A DNA stretch of 64,000 bases from Streptococcus mitis (GTDB lineage: Bacteria > Bacillota > Bacilli > Lactobacillales > Streptococcaceae): assembly GCF_003943935.1 (NCBI RefSeq), contig NZ_RJOB01000006.1, positions 62,001 to 126,000 on the forward strand, written 5' to 3'. Positions 28,480 through 38,304 of this stretch are shown piece after piece. Positions within the stretch are counted from its first letter, which is position 1, and each line of letters starts with the position of its first letter. The notes beneath the pieces were generated by a model. It saw nothing but the letters and a program-made list of their open reading frames with translations, made no database searches and was not told the origin of the DNA. The position numbers were made by a program, and so were the translations under genes.

Positions 28480-29283
28480 TTATCCCAACACTAATTCATC
28501 ACTGACTAGACTTTGGCCACTATTTTTCTGGAAGAGATGCATGAGGTCTTCAACCGTCAGATGCTTTTTCTCCTCTCCCTTGACATCCACCACTATCTTG
28601 CCTTGATAAAGCATAATGAGACGATTGCCGTACTCAATCGCATGATTCATATCATGGGTAATCATCAGAGTGGTCAACTGATGGTGTTCCACAATCTTTT
28701 GCGTCAAGTCCATCACCATTTGACTAGTTTTCGGGTCAAGGGCCGCAGTATGTTCATCCAACAACAAGAGCTTAGGTTTCACCAAGGCTGCCATGACTAG
28801 GGTCAAGGCCTGTCTTTGTCCTCCTGAAAGGTATTGAGTATCCACTTTCAAGCGATTTTCAAGACCAATATTCAACTCTTTCAAGACCTCTTGAAACTGA
28901 ATTCTGTCCTTCTCCTTCACACCCCAACCAAGTCCTCTCTTTTGCCCACGTCTCAAGGCAATAGCCATATTCTCCTCAATCGTCAAACGAGAAGCTGTTC
29001 CCATCTTCGGATCTTGAAAAACACGAGCAATATCCTTGGCTCTCTTTCGTACACTCAGATTTTTAATGGATTTCCCTTCCAACAAAAGGTCCCCTTCGTC
29101 CACCGATAGATTGCCAGCCAAGATATTCATCAAAGTGGATTTCCCTGCGCCATTTCCACCAATCACAGAGATAAAATCTCCCTCTTCAACCTCTAAATCT
29201 AATCCTTTGAGGACATGGTTTTCATTGACCGTCCCTGTTTCAAATGTTTTGTGAATATTTTCAAGTGTTAACAATCTTGCCAT
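28480..29283 (-). CDS. ABC transporter ATPase (TrpZ-type)
   Basis: A 267-residue ATP-binding subunit with Walker A GGNGAGKST (about residue 42), Q-loop VFQDPKMGT, signature LSGGQRQAL, Walker B LLLLDEHTAAL and the switch His in ITHD. An unusual point is DEHTAAL instead of the common DEPTSAL, which is a feature of this family. It is last of three genes with a permease and a lipoprotein-like receptor. The family is linked to tryptophan or related amino acid uptake in streptococci, so substrate is an inference. Confidence 0.92.
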   Translation of the reverse strand: MARLLTLENIHKTFETGTVNENHVLKGLDLEVEEGDFISVIGGNGAGKSTLMNILAGNLSVDEGDLLLEGKSIKNLSVRKRAKDIARVFQDPKMGTASRLTIEENMAIALRRGQKRGLGWGVKEKDRIQFQEVLKELNIGLENRLKVDTQYLSGGQRQALTLVMAALVKPKLLLLDEHTAALDPKTSQMVMDLTQKIVEHHQLTTLMITHDMNHAIEYGNRLIMLYQGKIVVDVKGEEKKHLTVEDLMHLFQKNSGQSLVSDELVLG

Positions 29284-29295
29284 AACTTTCTCCTC

Positions 29296-30189
29296 CTATT
29301 CATTTCTCAGTTTCAAACCACGAATCTTTAATCGCTTTTGCAATTCTGGTGCAAATAAAACCAAGGCTAGCAAGATTGCATTAAAGAGACGAACCAGGTT
29401 CTGATCTAGATTTGGAATTTCATAGATATTTAAAATAATCAAACGGTAAACAATAGCACCGATTCCGATGGATAACAAGCGACCTCCAATGGTCAAGTCG
29501 TGTATCAAAACTTCTGCAATAATGACTGCGCTCAAACCAACAACGATTGTTCCTGTCCCAGAAGTCACATCTGAAAATCCATCATTTTGGGCAAATAAAG
29601 AACCACATAGGGCAATCAAACCGTTTGAAATCATATAACCAACAATTTTCATGGTGTCTACATTGACCCCATTGGCCTCACTCATAGGAATATTGTCCCC
29701 AGTCGAACGCAAGACCAAGCCAATCTCCGTTTTCATCAAGAGGATCAAGACTAGACAAACAAGTAAGAGACAGGCCAAACTGAATGAGAAAACAGCTTCT
29801 TCATTTGTCAGCCCCAAGCTCGCCAATTGCTTAAAGACAGTTGAAGAATCTCCCAAGGAAAGATTGGGCACACTTCCCATGATTTTAATATTGATTGAAT
29901 AGAGCCCTGTCAAGGTCACAATCCCTGTCAAGAGAGCTGGAATTTTCATCTTGGTGTGGAGCATTCCTGATACAAGACCTGCTACCATACCTGCCAACAA
30001 GGCAAGTAAGGTCGCCATCCAAAGATTTGTCCCTGCCTGTATCTGTGATACGACGACAGCTGCGCCCAAAGGAAAGGCCCCCTCAGCAGTCATATCCGCA
30101 ATATCCAAAATACGGAAAGTCAAGTAGACTCCAATGGCCATAATCGACCATAGCAAACCTTCTGATAAACTAGATAACACAAAATTCAT
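29296..30189 (-). CDS. ABC transporter permease (TrpY-type)
   Basis: A 297-residue BPD_transp_2-type permease with about eight to nine hydrophobic segments (GLLWSIMAIGVYLTFRI, ATLLALLAGMVAGLVSGML, ALLTGIVTLTGLYSI, FSLACLLLVCLVLILLM, YMISNGLIALCGSLFAQ, TIVVGLSAVIIAEVL). The loop EIGLVLRSTGDNIPMSEANGV resembles the ATPase-contacting region of branched-chain/ribose permeases. It lies 12 bp from each neighbour. Confidence 0.92.
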   Translation of the reverse strand: MNFVLSSLSEGLLWSIMAIGVYLTFRILDIADMTAEGAFPLGAAVVVSQIQAGTNLWMATLLALLAGMVAGLVSGMLHTKMKIPALLTGIVTLTGLYSINIKIMGSVPNLSLGDSSTVFKQLASLGLTNEEAVFSFSLACLLLVCLVLILLMKTEIGLVLRSTGDNIPMSEANGVNVDTMKIVGYMISNGLIALCGSLFAQNDGFSDVTSGTGTIVVGLSAVIIAEVLIHDLTIGGRLLSIGIGAIVYRLIILNIYEIPNLDQNLVRLFNAILLALVLFAPELQKRLKIRGLKLRNE

Positions 30190-30200
30190 CTTAAATCTCC

Positions 30201-31178
30201 TTATTCCTTGCTTTCTAACTTGCTAATATCAATTCCCAATGCCTCTGCCATTTCTTGATTGGTATGCAATTCCAATTTTTCAGGCAACTCAACTGCTATA
30301 TTTTCTGGCTTTTCACCTTTTAAAACACGAACCAGCATTCGTGCTGTCTGGCGTCCCAATTCTTCATAATTGGTTCCGTAGTTATACAAGCCACCAACCG
30401 CAACCATTTCTGTTGAACCACCGAATACTGGAACCTTGTGTTTAATAGAAACCTGCTTGACTGTTTCCATGGTTGATGAAATGATATTATCCGTTGGTAC
30501 AAAAACCATATCCACCTCTGCCATCAAGCTTTCTGCTGCCGCCTTGACGTTGTTACTGTCCAAGATTGTTTTTTCAACAATGGTAAAGCCTTTTTCTTTC
30601 AGAAGACGCTTAGCTTCATCCTTTTGGACAACCGAATTTGGCTCGCTCTGAGTATAGAGGATTCCAATCGTTTTAGCTTTTGGCAACACTTTCTTTATCA
30701 AATTGATTTGGGTTGAAATGGCATCTGATGACTGGTCGCTTGTCCCAGTTACATTGCCCCCAGGATGCTCTCTTGACTCAACCAACTTGGCACTGACAGG
30801 ATCTGTTACCGCTGAAAAGATAACCGGTGTCGTTTGCGTTGTATTGGCCAAGCTCTGGGCAGAAGGCGTTGCGATAGCTAGAACGACATCACTAGATTCT
30901 GCTAGTTGCTGGGAAATCGTTTTAAGATTTCGTTGTTCTCCCTGGGCATTTTGCAAATCAATCTCAATATTTTCCCCCTCAATATAGCCTTGCTTGGCCA
31001 GTTCATCCACAAATCCTTCTCTAGTAGCATCTAAGGACTGGTGGGTAATAAACTGCGAAATACCGATACGAAAAACATCTTTTTTCTTATCTGCCTTCAA
31101 CTGATGCAAACTGATCAGAGAGGTCAAGAGGATCCCCACTACCAAGAGGGGTGCTAGTAATTTTCGAACAACTTTCAT
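30201..31178 (-). CDS. ABC substrate-binding protein (TrpX-type)
   Basis: 325 residues of the ABC_sub_bind family (PF04392-like). The N-terminus has a hydrophobic anchor or signal (LLAPLLVVGILLTSLISL, residues 7-24) without a lipobox cysteine. The body contains FRIGISQFITHQSLDATREGF, VILAIATPSAQSLA-type and VIFSAVTDPVSAKLV segments typical of TrpX proteins. RBS AAGGAG precedes the ATG. It is first in the operon; upstream are a BOX element and an attenuator-like leader. In streptococci TrpX homologues bind tryptophan or other aromatic compounds; not proven here. Confidence 0.92.
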   Translation of the reverse strand: MKVVRKLLAPLLVVGILLTSLISLHQLKADKKKDVFRIGISQFITHQSLDATREGFVDELAKQGYIEGENIEIDLQNAQGEQRNLKTISQQLAESSDVVLAIATPSAQSLANTTQTTPVIFSAVTDPVSAKLVESREHPGGNVTGTSDQSSDAISTQINLIKKVLPKAKTIGILYTQSEPNSVVQKDEAKRLLKEKGFTIVEKTILDSNNVKAAAESLMAEVDMVFVPTDNIISSTMETVKQVSIKHKVPVFGGSTEMVAVGGLYNYGTNYEELGRQTARMLVRVLKGEKPENIAVELPEKLELHTNQEMAEALGIDISKLESKE

Positions 31179-31202
31179 AATGAAACTCCTTCTCAGAAAA
31201 GA

Positions 31203-31309
31203 TAATACTCAATGAAAATCAAAGAGCAAACTAGGAAACTAGCCGCAGGCTGTACTTGAGTACGGCAAGGCGACGTTGACGTGGTTTGAAGAGATTTTCG
31301 AAGAGTATA
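31203..31309 (+). repeat. BOX element, short variant inside a leader
   Basis: BoxA start (actcaatgaaaatcaaagag) and boxC end (tggtttgaagagattttcga) joined by tgtacttgagtacggcaagg, which replaces boxB. It lies between the leader terminator and the TrpX-type gene. Confidence 0.88.
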
Positions 31310-31313
31310 AAAC

Positions 31314-31342
31314 AAAAAACCGCCTAGATAATACCTAAACGG
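31314..31342 (-). terminator. Leader terminator (possible attenuator)
   Basis: Minus strand CCGTTTAGG-TATTAT-CTAGGCGG followed by TTTTTT; two U-G pairs in the stem. It lies inside the 5' leader, upstream of the TrpX-type gene. Confidence 0.75.
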
Positions 31343-31378
31343 ATGCTTGAAATAATCTAACAAGTTATAACTTTGCTA

Positions 31379-31408
31379 GTCCATTTAGATATTCATCTAT
31401 ATGGACCA
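31379..31408 (-). other. Leader hairpin
   Basis: Minus strand GTCCATATAGAT-GAAT-ATCTAAATGGAC, an 11-pair stem with one A-A mismatch, about 40 nt before the leader terminator. Confidence 0.7.
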
Positions 31409-31420
31409 CAATCAAAAATC

Positions 31421-31474
31421 TTAGCCACATAGATACAAACAAATTGCTTGAACTGTTTGCATCCATGGTGACAT
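31421..31474 (-). CDS. Possible leader peptide 2 (contains Trp)
   Basis: A 17-codon frame reading MSPWMQTVQAICLYLCG then TAA. It contains one Trp codon. No convincing Shine-Dalgarno precedes it, so translation is doubtful. Confidence 0.25.
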   Translation of the reverse strand: MSPWMQTVQAICLYLCG

Positions 31475-31485
31475 GTCTACAAACA

Positions 31486-31545
31486 CTATCTAAAGTAGCT
31501 AAAGTAAAAGTTTTGATTCATCGTTACAGCTTGTCTCTTATTCAT
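31486..31545 (-). CDS. Possible leader peptide 1 (aromatic-rich)
   Basis: A 19-codon frame, MNKRQAVTMNQNFYFSYFR then TAG, with five Phe/Tyr codons in its last seven residues. The region before the ATG (AGAAAAAGAA) is only a weak RBS. The position, about 30 nt after the predicted transcription start, suits a regulatory leader peptide. Confidence 0.35.
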   Translation of the reverse strand: MNKRQAVTMNQNFYFSYFR

Positions 31546-31577
31546 TTCTTTTTCTGCTTTCTTTTTTGATGTTTCCT

Positions 31578-31606
31578 ATCTTACCACCTTTTTCATTAGC
31601 TGTCAA
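31578..31606 (-). promoter_or_regulatory. TrpX-type operon promoter
   Basis: Minus strand TTGACA (31601-31606), 17-nt spacer ending TGG, TAAGAT (31578-31583). Confidence 0.87.
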
Positions 31607-31682
31607 GAATATTTCAGAATTTTTTAAAATTTTTCGAAAATTCTTTCAGGGCGCTTTCAAAAGCCTTTCAAATCAGTCCAAC

Positions 31683-31732
31683 AAAAAAAGGTTTATAATT
31701 TCCATAAAAATTGACATGGAAATTATAAAACC
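31683..31732 (-). terminator. ami operon terminator
   Basis: Minus strand GGTTTTATAATTTCCAT ... ATGGAAATTATAAACC followed by TTTTTTT, 4 bp after the amiF stop. Confidence 0.92.
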
Positions 31733-31736
31733 ATTC

Positions 31737-32663
31737 TTAGTTTAGTCCTTGTTGGTAACGTGCCAATTCGGCTTGGTTAGCCCAAACATAGTGACCTGGA
31801 CGGATTTCTACCATAGATGGCTTATCAGCCTCATAGTCGTGTTGACTTGGGTCGTAAACCTTCAAGACCTTCTTACGTTCCAAGATTGGATCTGGAATCG
31901 GTACCGCTGAAAGCAAGGCTTGAGTATATGGATGAATTGGATTGTTAAACAATTCTTCTGTTTCTGCAACCTCTACAATAACACCCTTGTAAATAACTGC
32001 GATACGGTCTGAAATAAAGCGAACGACCGACAAATCATGGGCGATGAAGAGATAGGTCAAACCGAGCTCTTTTTGGAATTTTTTGAGCAAGTTCAAGACT
32101 TGGGCACGCACAGAAACGTCCAAGGCTGAAATTGGCTCATCTGCAATAACAAAATCTGGTTGCATGACCAAGGCACGAGCAATACCGATACGTTGACGTT
32201 GACCACCTGAGAATTCATGAGGGTAACGAGTCAAGTGCTCAGCAAGAAGACCCACTTCACGGATAATATTTTGAACTTTCTCTTTACGTTCTTCTTCATC
32301 TTTGAACAGATGATGATTGTAAAGACCTTCAGAAATAATATAATCAACAGTCGCACGTTCATTCAAACTTGCAGCAGGGTCTTGGAAAATCATCTGGATA
32401 CGACGAATCAATTCCGCAGCTTGTTCACGCGATTTCTTTCCATTAATCTTTTGACCTTCAAAAATGATATCTCCATTACTCGTATCATTGAGACCGATTA
32501 TCGCACGACCAATAGTTGTTTTCCCACTACCTGACTCACCTACAAGCGAGAAAGTTTCTCCCTTGTTGATAAAGAAGTTAGCATTTTTAACTGCGACAAA
32601 CTTCTTACTTCCTTCACCGAAGGAAATTTCTAAATCTTTGATTTCTACTAATTTTTCAGACAT
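31737..32663 (-). CDS. amiF: Oligopeptide ABC transporter ATPase AmiF
   Basis: One of the two ATPases of the Ami oligopeptide permease. The 308-residue protein has Walker [11 protein letters not shown]-loop [10 protein letters not shown], signature [15 protein letters not shown], Walker [13 protein letters not shown] and switch IAHDLSVV, and ends with the OppF-type C-terminal extension. The ATG at 32663 was chosen because AGGAGGAAGG lies just upstream, overlapping the amiE stop. The longer frame upstream lies in amiE. Confidence 0.97.
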   Translation of the reverse strand: MSEKLVEIKDLEISFGEGSKKFVAVKNANFFINKGETFSLVGESGSGKTTIGRAIIGLNDTSNGDIIFEGQKINGKKSREQAAELIRRIQMIFQDPAASLNERATVDYIISEGLYNHHLFKDEEERKEKVQNIIREVGLLAEHLTRYPHEFSGGQRQRIGIARALVMQPDFVIADEPISALDVSVRAQVLNLLKKFQKELGLTYLFIAHDLSVVRFISDRIAVIYKGVIVEVAETEELFNNPIHPYTQALLSAVPIPDPILERKKVLKVYDPSQHDYEADKPSMVEIRPGHYVWANQAELARYQQGLN

Positions 32664-32673
32664 TTCCTTCCTC

Positions 32674-33741
32674 CTAGTCAGCCAGATGGGCAAATCCCAT
32701 TTTTTCACGGATCTTATCATGGAGATTTGCAATCACAGCTGGTTTTTCTACTTTTGGAGCATCCTCATGAAGTAGCCAAGTTTTAGCCCAATGTGTCTCT
32801 GATACTGAGAATTGAGGAGCTTTTTGTTCGAAGTCAATCTGCATTGCATAGTCAGAACGTAAGGCAAAGGCATCCCCTTTCAGGTCAGTATAAAGTGACG
32901 GAGGTGTTCCTGGGATTGAGTAAAGATCCCCTTTATCATCAGCAAGCTGAGGCAAGCTAGACAAGAGACTCCATGTATATGGATGGCGAGGGTCATAGAA
33001 GACTTCCTCAACAGTTCCATACTCAACGATTTCTCCTGCATACATAACCGCTACCTTATCCGCAATACTTGCTACCACACCAAGGTCGTGGGTGATAAAG
33101 ATTGTTGTGAAATGGTACTCGTTTTGCAAAGATTTCAGCAAATCAATAATCTGTGCTTGGATAGTCACATCCAAGGCAGTTGTTGGCTCATCACAGATCA
33201 AGACATCAGGTCGGCAGGCAAGGGCAATCGCAATAACGATACGTTGACGCATTCCTCCAGAATATTGGAATGGGTATTCATCAAAACGTCTATCTGCATC
33301 TGGGATCCCAACCTTATTCATGTAGTCAATCGCTAATTCTTTTGCTTCTTTAGCTGTTTTTCCTTGGTGTTTTACAATAACTTCTGTAATCTGACTACCA
33401 ATTGTTTTAATTGGGTCCAAACTAGTCATTGGGTCCTGGAAGATAGTCGCAATCTTAGCACCACGAATTTGTTCCCAATCTTTGTGAGAAGATAGAGCTG
33501 TCAAATCTTGACCACGGTAGTCAATACTACCTTGGGCAATGCGACCATTTTCTTCGAGCATACCTGTGAAAGTCTTTGTCAAAACAGATTTTCCTGATCC
33601 TGACTCACCTACCAAGGCCAACACTTCTCCTTCAACTAGTTCAAGGGAAACACCGCGAATGGCTGTCAGTACTTTGTCACGAACGTCAAATTCCACGACA
33701 ATATCGCGAGCAGTCAAAATTACATTTTTTTCTTTTGTCAT
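32674..33741 (-). CDS. amiE: Oligopeptide ABC transporter ATPase AmiE
   Basis: 355 residues, OppD-like. Motifs: Walker [11 protein letters not shown]-loop [12 protein letters not shown], signature [15 protein letters not shown], Walker [13 protein letters not shown] and [13 protein letters not shown]. It pairs with AmiF to power peptide import through AmiC/AmiD. It lies 8 bp after amiD and just before amiF. Confidence 0.97.
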   Translation of the reverse strand: MTKEKNVILTARDIVVEFDVRDKVLTAIRGVSLELVEGEVLALVGESGSGKSVLTKTFTGMLEENGRIAQGSIDYRGQDLTALSSHKDWEQIRGAKIATIFQDPMTSLDPIKTIGSQITEVIVKHQGKTAKEAKELAIDYMNKVGIPDADRRFDEYPFQYSGGMRQRIVIAIALACRPDVLICDEPTTALDVTIQAQIIDLLKSLQNEYHFTTIFITHDLGVVASIADKVAVMYAGEIVEYGTVEEVFYDPRHPYTWSLLSSLPQLADDKGDLYSIPGTPPSLYTDLKGDAFALRSDYAMQIDFEQKAPQFSVSETHWAKTWLLHEDAPKVEKPAVIANLHDKIREKMGFAHLAD

Positions 33742-33749
33742 TTCTACTC

Positions 33750-34676
33750 CTATCTATGTGTACGTGGATCACTAGCATCCGCTAAGTTTTGACCAACTAC
33801 GAAAAGGGATAAGGATACCAAGACAAGAGTTGTCAATGGAATCCAGAACAAGTAAGCATTGGTTGTTACGTTTTGTGAATAATCTGAAATCAAACGACCC
33901 AAACTTGGCACTGTAATTGGTAATCCAAGACCAAAGAAAGACAAGAAGGCTTCGTATGAGATAAAACTTGGAAGCATTTGAGTCATGGTTGTCACTATAA
34001 CAGATACCAATTGTGGCATGATGTTTTTGGCGACAATCTTCAAGGTTGGAGTTCCCAAAGTACGTGACGCCAAGTTGTATTCCAAATCACGATAACGCAA
34101 GATTTGCACACGGATCATGAAGGCAATCCCAATCCATGTTGTCACACTCATGGCAAAAATCAGATTCCAGAATCCAGCTCCAATTGAGTAAGTCAAGACA
34201 ATGACAATCAAAAGAGATGGAATGTTTGAGATGACGTTATAAACTTCCATCATCACACGGTCAACTGATTTTGAAATACCCCAAATACCACCGACAAAGA
34301 CACCGATAACCAAGTTAATCACTGTCGCAATCACAGAAATGAGGATAGAGTTACGAGCTCCGAACCAAACACCGTCAAAGAGCGATTTACCGTTACTGTC
34401 AGTACCGAACCAATGCTCAGCATTTGGCTTGATATAACGAGCGCTAAAGTCGTTTACCTTGCTTACATCATTAAAATCAAACTTAGAAAACATTGGGTAG
34501 ATGAAACTCATCAAAATGATAGCTACCAAGATTCCCAACATAACTACAGTTGATTTTTTCTTCATAAATTGTCTAAACACTGACCCCCAGTATGAATAAG
34601 CTGGCGCATCAATAGTTTCAGAGGCAAAATCGTCACGTTTTACAAACTGAAATTTTTCTTTATTGATTGTAGACAT
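33750..34676 (-). CDS. amiD: Oligopeptide permease subunit AmiD
   Basis: The 308-residue OppC-like permease has an N-terminal cytoplasmic extension, a first membrane segment ([20 protein letters not shown]) and the BPD_transp_1 core with [46 protein letters not shown], the EAA loop that contacts the ATPases. It shares one base with the amiC stop. Confidence 0.96.
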   Translation of the reverse strand: MSTINKEKFQFVKRDDFASETIDAPAYSYWGSVFRQFMKKKSTVVMLGILVAIILMSFIYPMFSKFDFNDVSKVNDFSARYIKPNAEHWFGTDSNGKSLFDGVWFGARNSILISVIATVINLVIGVFVGGIWGISKSVDRVMMEVYNVISNIPSLLIVIVLTYSIGAGFWNLIFAMSVTTWIGIAFMIRVQILRYRDLEYNLASRTLGTPTLKIVAKNIMPQLVSVIVTTMTQMLPSFISYEAFLSFFGLGLPITVPSLGRLISDYSQNVTTNAYLFWIPLTTLVLVSLSLFVVGQNLADASDPRTHR

Positions 34677-36172
34677 TATTTGCCTCCTTTCTCAGTCAAT
34701 TTAATACGTGGATCAATAATCGTCATCCAAATATCTCCTAAAAGAAGTGAGAAGATAGAAATACATGTAAAGATGAAGACAAGACCAACGACCATAGAGT
34801 TATTAGATGCTTTTACAGAGTCAATCAACATTTTACCCATACCTGGGAAGGCGAAGACTGTTTCAGTAAGGGTTGCACCACCGATAACCCCGATAACGGC
34901 ACCAGGAATTCCTGAAACCAGCGGAACCATGGCATTTTTAAAGATGTGTTTGTTTGAAATTTCTTTTTCAGACAAACCTTTTGCACGAGCAAAACGAACA
35001 AAGTCCTGTGATTGCAAGTCAATCATGTAACGACGAATCCAAATAGCGGTACCAGGAGCACCCAACAAACCAAGGATAACTGCTGGTAAAACATACGAAC
35101 GCCAATCTCCAGCACCCAAGATAGGGAATGAATCTGGCAAGCCGATTGAAGATCCAGCCAAACGAACGATATAAACCAAGGCAATTGTTGGAAGAGCCAT
35201 CAAGAAGGTCAAAGCCCCTGTTGAGAAGCTATCAATCCAAGTATTCTTGAAGCGAGCCATAGCTGAACCAAGTGGCACGGCAATCGCATAAGAAATCACC
35301 AAACCAATCAATCCAACGACAGCAGAGCTGGCAATCATAGAAGGATATTGGTAGTTACTTTCAGTGGCTGTATAGGGATCATCTTTTCCGTAGTTGGCTA
35401 CTTCACGAGAATCAGCCTGACTAGGTGATTTGTAGGTTCTTGAGTAAATATTTACAGAAGAAGTTTTCTTACCTGTTGGGAACTGAACTTGAGCCGTTTT
35501 TGTTTGTCCTTGTCCCTGAGTAATAACCTGTAAAACAGGGCTATTAGCATAGGTTGGATAAGAGTCACCTAAATTGATGTTCACAAAGTTTTGATGCACA
35601 AATGGGAACTGACTGTTAAAGTACAAGAGATATTTGTGTTTGGTACCTGAACCAACCAATGACCATCCGATCGCTGGATCATTTTCGAAACGAAGGTAAC
35701 GTTTCAAGTCTGGGTTTTCAGGGTCTTGAATTTTATTTGTATGGTCAATGTCAATCAAGTTAGCATAGAATTTGAAAACACGTTCAAAAATTGGGATTTC
35801 ACGAGTAGCGTAGAATTGACCACTTTCAGTAAATTCTCCCAGGGTCCAACCATGACCGATTTGTTTGATGTATTTTTCATAGATAGCCTTGTTGGTGTCA
35901 TTAGCTTCAACTGTTACAGAAGCATCCATCTGGCTAGCTTTTTCTTGCAATTCCTTGGTATCGTAGTACTCGATATAGCCCATACGCTCATAAACGGTAT
36001 TTTCATAGTTATCACGTTTATCAGCCGTTGTCGCAATCTTGTTATAGTTGGTATCCTGTTTGAAAATCAATTTTCGAGGAACCATTGTATAGATAATCGT
36101 GTAAGTCAAGGTTGTTACTAAGAAGATAGAAACCAATGACCGCAAAACACGCATAAAAATATATTTTTTCAT
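34676..36172 (-). CDS. amiC: Oligopeptide permease subunit AmiC
   Basis: 498 residues, OppB-like but with a large extracellular insertion of about 230 residues between membrane segment 1 ([19 protein letters not shown]) and the permease core, as is normal for streptococcal AmiC. The EAA loop is [28 protein letters not shown]. It follows amiA across a 66-bp gap with a hairpin that may lower the expression of the membrane genes relative to the receptor. Confidence 0.96.
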   Translation of the reverse strand: MKKYIFMRVLRSLVSIFLVTTLTYTIIYTMVPRKLIFKQDTNYNKIATTADKRDNYENTVYERMGYIEYYDTKELQEKASQMDASVTVEANDTNKAIYEKYIKQIGHGWTLGEFTESGQFYATREIPIFERVFKFYANLIDIDHTNKIQDPENPDLKRYLRFENDPAIGWSLVGSGTKHKYLLYFNSQFPFVHQNFVNINLGDSYPTYANSPVLQVITQGQGQTKTAQVQFPTGKKTSSVNIYSRTYKSPSQADSREVANYGKDDPYTATESNYQYPSMIASSAVVGLIGLVISYAIAVPLGSAMARFKNTWIDSFSTGALTFLMALPTIALVYIVRLAGSSIGLPDSFPILGAGDWRSYVLPAVILGLLGAPGTAIWIRRYMIDLQSQDFVRFARAKGLSEKEISNKHIFKNAMVPLVSGIPGAVIGVIGGATLTETVFAFPGMGKMLIDSVKASNNSMVVGLVFIFTCISIFSLLLGDIWMTIIDPRIKLTEKGGK

Positions 36173-36196
36173 ATCATTTCCTTTAAAAATCCCAAA

Positions 36197-36226
36197 AGAA
36201 CCTTCTCCTCATGGAGAGAAAGTTCT
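36197..36226 (-). terminator. Intercistronic hairpin between amiA and amiC
   Basis: Minus strand AGAACTTTCTCTCC-ATGA-GGAGAAGGTTCT followed by TTTGGGATTTTT. It acts probably as a partial terminator or an mRNA-stabilising stem. Confidence 0.75.
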
Positions 36227-36238
36227 ATTGAAAATTAT

Positions 36239-38227
36239 TTACTTCACATGACTTGCCAATTCTTTTTGAGCTTTCTCGTTTGACTCAGTCTTTTCTTTCA
36301 ACCATTTTTCACGAGCTTTTTCATACTCTTCTTTGGTGATTGCTTTTTCACCAACTTCAGTGTACTTCAAGTATCCTGAATTTTCACCTTTAAGGCCGGC
36401 TACAGAATACGAAGAGCTAAATGGTAGAACTTTTGAAACATATGAAACGGCTGTTTCTTTAGGAGAAGCCATTACTGGAATTGTCAAAGCATTATCAGTC
36501 AACCAAGCTTGTGCTACTGCGTATTTTTCATAACGTTTTTGAACATCTTGGTTTTCGCTGTTTGCGTCATCAAGTAATTTTCCATAGTCAGCTAAACCAA
36601 GTTTGCTCACTACTGATGCATCAGTGCTTTGGTCGATACCAAGGTAAAGACGAGTGTTTCCTCCCTTAATGACGAATTGATCCAAGAAAGTAGACGGATC
36701 TTGATAATCAGGGTTCCATCCTGACAAGGTATGGATATCCCAGTCTTGCTCTTTAGCTGTCGGAGCACTAAATGAAATTGGTAAAGCTTCTGCTTGAGTC
36801 ATTTGTTGCAAGTCTACAACAACATTATCTGAACCCAATACTTTTTCAATTGATTGTTTCAATGATTGAACACGGTTTACAACCGCTGTTGATTCTTGGA
36901 TAACCAAGGCATCCAAGTGAATTGGGAACTCAACACCTTCAGCTTGTAAACTTGCTTTTGCCTTAGCAAATACTTCTTTAGCTTTTTCTTCATTGTAAAG
37001 TCCATTTTGAGAATCTGCTAGAGATACGTTTGACCAAGTAGAAGAATTTGTCTTAGCCAAGCTTTCTTGTACCAACTCACCAAATATTTTCTTACCAACT
37101 TGAAGATTATAAGGTGCAAACGTATTACGGATGGCTACTGCAGCGCCGTCAGTACCATTTGTTTGAGCTGAGTAAGAATTGCGATCGACCGCAAAGTTCA
37201 AGGCTTGACGGAATTCCTTGTTTAGCAATGCTTTCTTAGCAGATGTCTTTTGGGCATCACTTGTTTTGGCTGTGTGGTTATACGTTGTACGACCATAGTT
37301 CAAGCTGACAGTTGCAACACCTGCACCTGGTTCATTAAAGTAAATGTTATCTTTGAAGTCAGCTGCATATTTTTCATATGTAGAACTTGTAGGGAAGATA
37401 CGCGCCTTGCTATATTGACCATCGGCAAAACCTTTAGCAATCACATCTTGGTCCTTACCATCCCAGAAAGTGAACTTAACGTTCTCAATTTTTACATTTT
37501 CTTTGTCCCAGTAAGCATCATTTTTAGCCATCTCGATAGATGATTTTGGAGTTACAGATTTTAAGACAAATGGACCGTTATAAAGAATAGAGTTCGCATC
37601 TGTTGGGGCACCAAAACCTTCCCCTTTTGAAGTTAAGAATTCTTCATTAACCGGCATCATGACACCACTAGTTGTCTTGTCATTCCAGAAAGTTTCTGGC
37701 TGGTTCAAGGTATACTCTAGTGTTTGGTCATCAAGTGCTTTTACACCAACTGTTGAAAAATCGCTTGTTTCACCCTTGATGTATGCTTCTAATCCCTTAA
37801 TAGAAGAGCTAACGATTGAAAGTCCTTTTGATTTTCCATCTACGGCGTGTTTCAAACCAGTAACAAAGTCTTTAGCAGTGACAGGAGCGTACTCTTCTCC
37901 CTCTGCTGTCACCCATTTAGCATCCTTACGGATTTTATAGGTATAAGTCAAACCATCTTTTGAAACTGTCCATGATTCAGCAATAGAAGGAACCAGGTTA
38001 CCATATTTATCATTAGCCAACAAACCATCTACAGCATTTGTTGTGACGAATGATGTTGAATCAATATTGCTGACGATATAATCCAAAGTTTCTGGATCTG
38101 TTTGATAAACATATTGGTAATCTTTTGCTAGTTTAGCATTATTTGAACTAGTGTTTGAACACGCAGCTAGAACTCCTGACGCTAATAAGGTAGCCCCCGC
38201 TACAGCAAGCACTTGATTTTTTTTCAT
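36239..38227 (-). CDS. amiA: Oligopeptide-binding lipoprotein AmiA
   Basis: The 662-residue SBP_bac_5 receptor captures oligopeptides at the cell surface for AmiCDEF. It has the signal peptide and lipobox VLAAC with lipid-modified Cys23. Family motifs are visible: YQYVYQTDPETLDYI, IPSIAESWTVSKDGLTYTYKIRKDAKW (read as PSIAESW then DGLTYTYKI), ALNFAVDRNSY and WNPDYQDPSTFLDQF. The C-terminal region ends KWLKEKTESNEKAQKEL. It is first in the operon, has a strong promoter and a CodY-like box. In streptococci Ami also imports signalling peptides. Confidence 0.96.
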   Translation of the reverse strand: MKKNQVLAVAGATLLASGVLAACSNTSSNNAKLAKDYQYVYQTDPETLDYIVSNIDSTSFVTTNAVDGLLANDKYGNLVPSIAESWTVSKDGLTYTYKIRKDAKWVTAEGEEYAPVTAKDFVTGLKHAVDGKSKGLSIVSSSIKGLEAYIKGETSDFSTVGVKALDDQTLEYTLNQPETFWNDKTTSGVMMPVNEEFLTSKGEGFGAPTDANSILYNGPFVLKSVTPKSSIEMAKNDAYWDKENVKIENVKFTFWDGKDQDVIAKGFADGQYSKARIFPTSSTYEKYAADFKDNIYFNEPGAGVATVSLNYGRTTYNHTAKTSDAQKTSAKKALLNKEFRQALNFAVDRNSYSAQTNGTDGAAVAIRNTFAPYNLQVGKKIFGELVQESLAKTNSSTWSNVSLADSQNGLYNEEKAKEVFAKAKASLQAEGVEFPIHLDALVIQESTAVVNRVQSLKQSIEKVLGSDNVVVDLQQMTQAEALPISFSAPTAKEQDWDIHTLSGWNPDYQDPSTFLDQFVIKGGNTRLYLGIDQSTDASVVSKLGLADYGKLLDDANSENQDVQKRYEKYAVAQAWLTDNALTIPVMASPKETAVSYVSKVLPFSSSYSVAGLKGENSGYLKYTEVGEKAITKEEYEKAREKWLKEKTESNEKAQKELASHVK

Positions 38228-38263
38228 TTCTTTACTCCTCTTATAAAGTATAGGTTATTATTA

Positions 38264-38292
38264 ATTATACCATATATTTCAAGATATTTCAA
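38264..38292 (-). promoter_or_regulatory. ami operon promoter
   Basis: Minus strand TTGAAA (38287-38292), 17-nt spacer ending TGG, TATAAT (38264-38269), an extended -10. Confidence 0.9.
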
Positions 38293-38304
38293 GAAAAGTA
38301 AACG

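Larger units (their letters stand above)
31179..31736. other. 558-bp leader region of the TrpX-type operon
   Basis: From the minus-strand promoter at 31578-31606 the predicted leader runs about 390 nt to the ATG at 31178. It holds two small open frames, a strong hairpin, an intrinsic terminator (31314-31342) and then a BOX element (31203-31309). Towards 31736 lies the amiF terminator. Confidence 0.7.

Noticed and set aside
31318..31600. T-box riboswitch in the TrpX-type leader
   Set aside because: No T-box sequence (TGGNACCGCG) or specifier-loop arrangement is visible; only a terminator and hairpins are.
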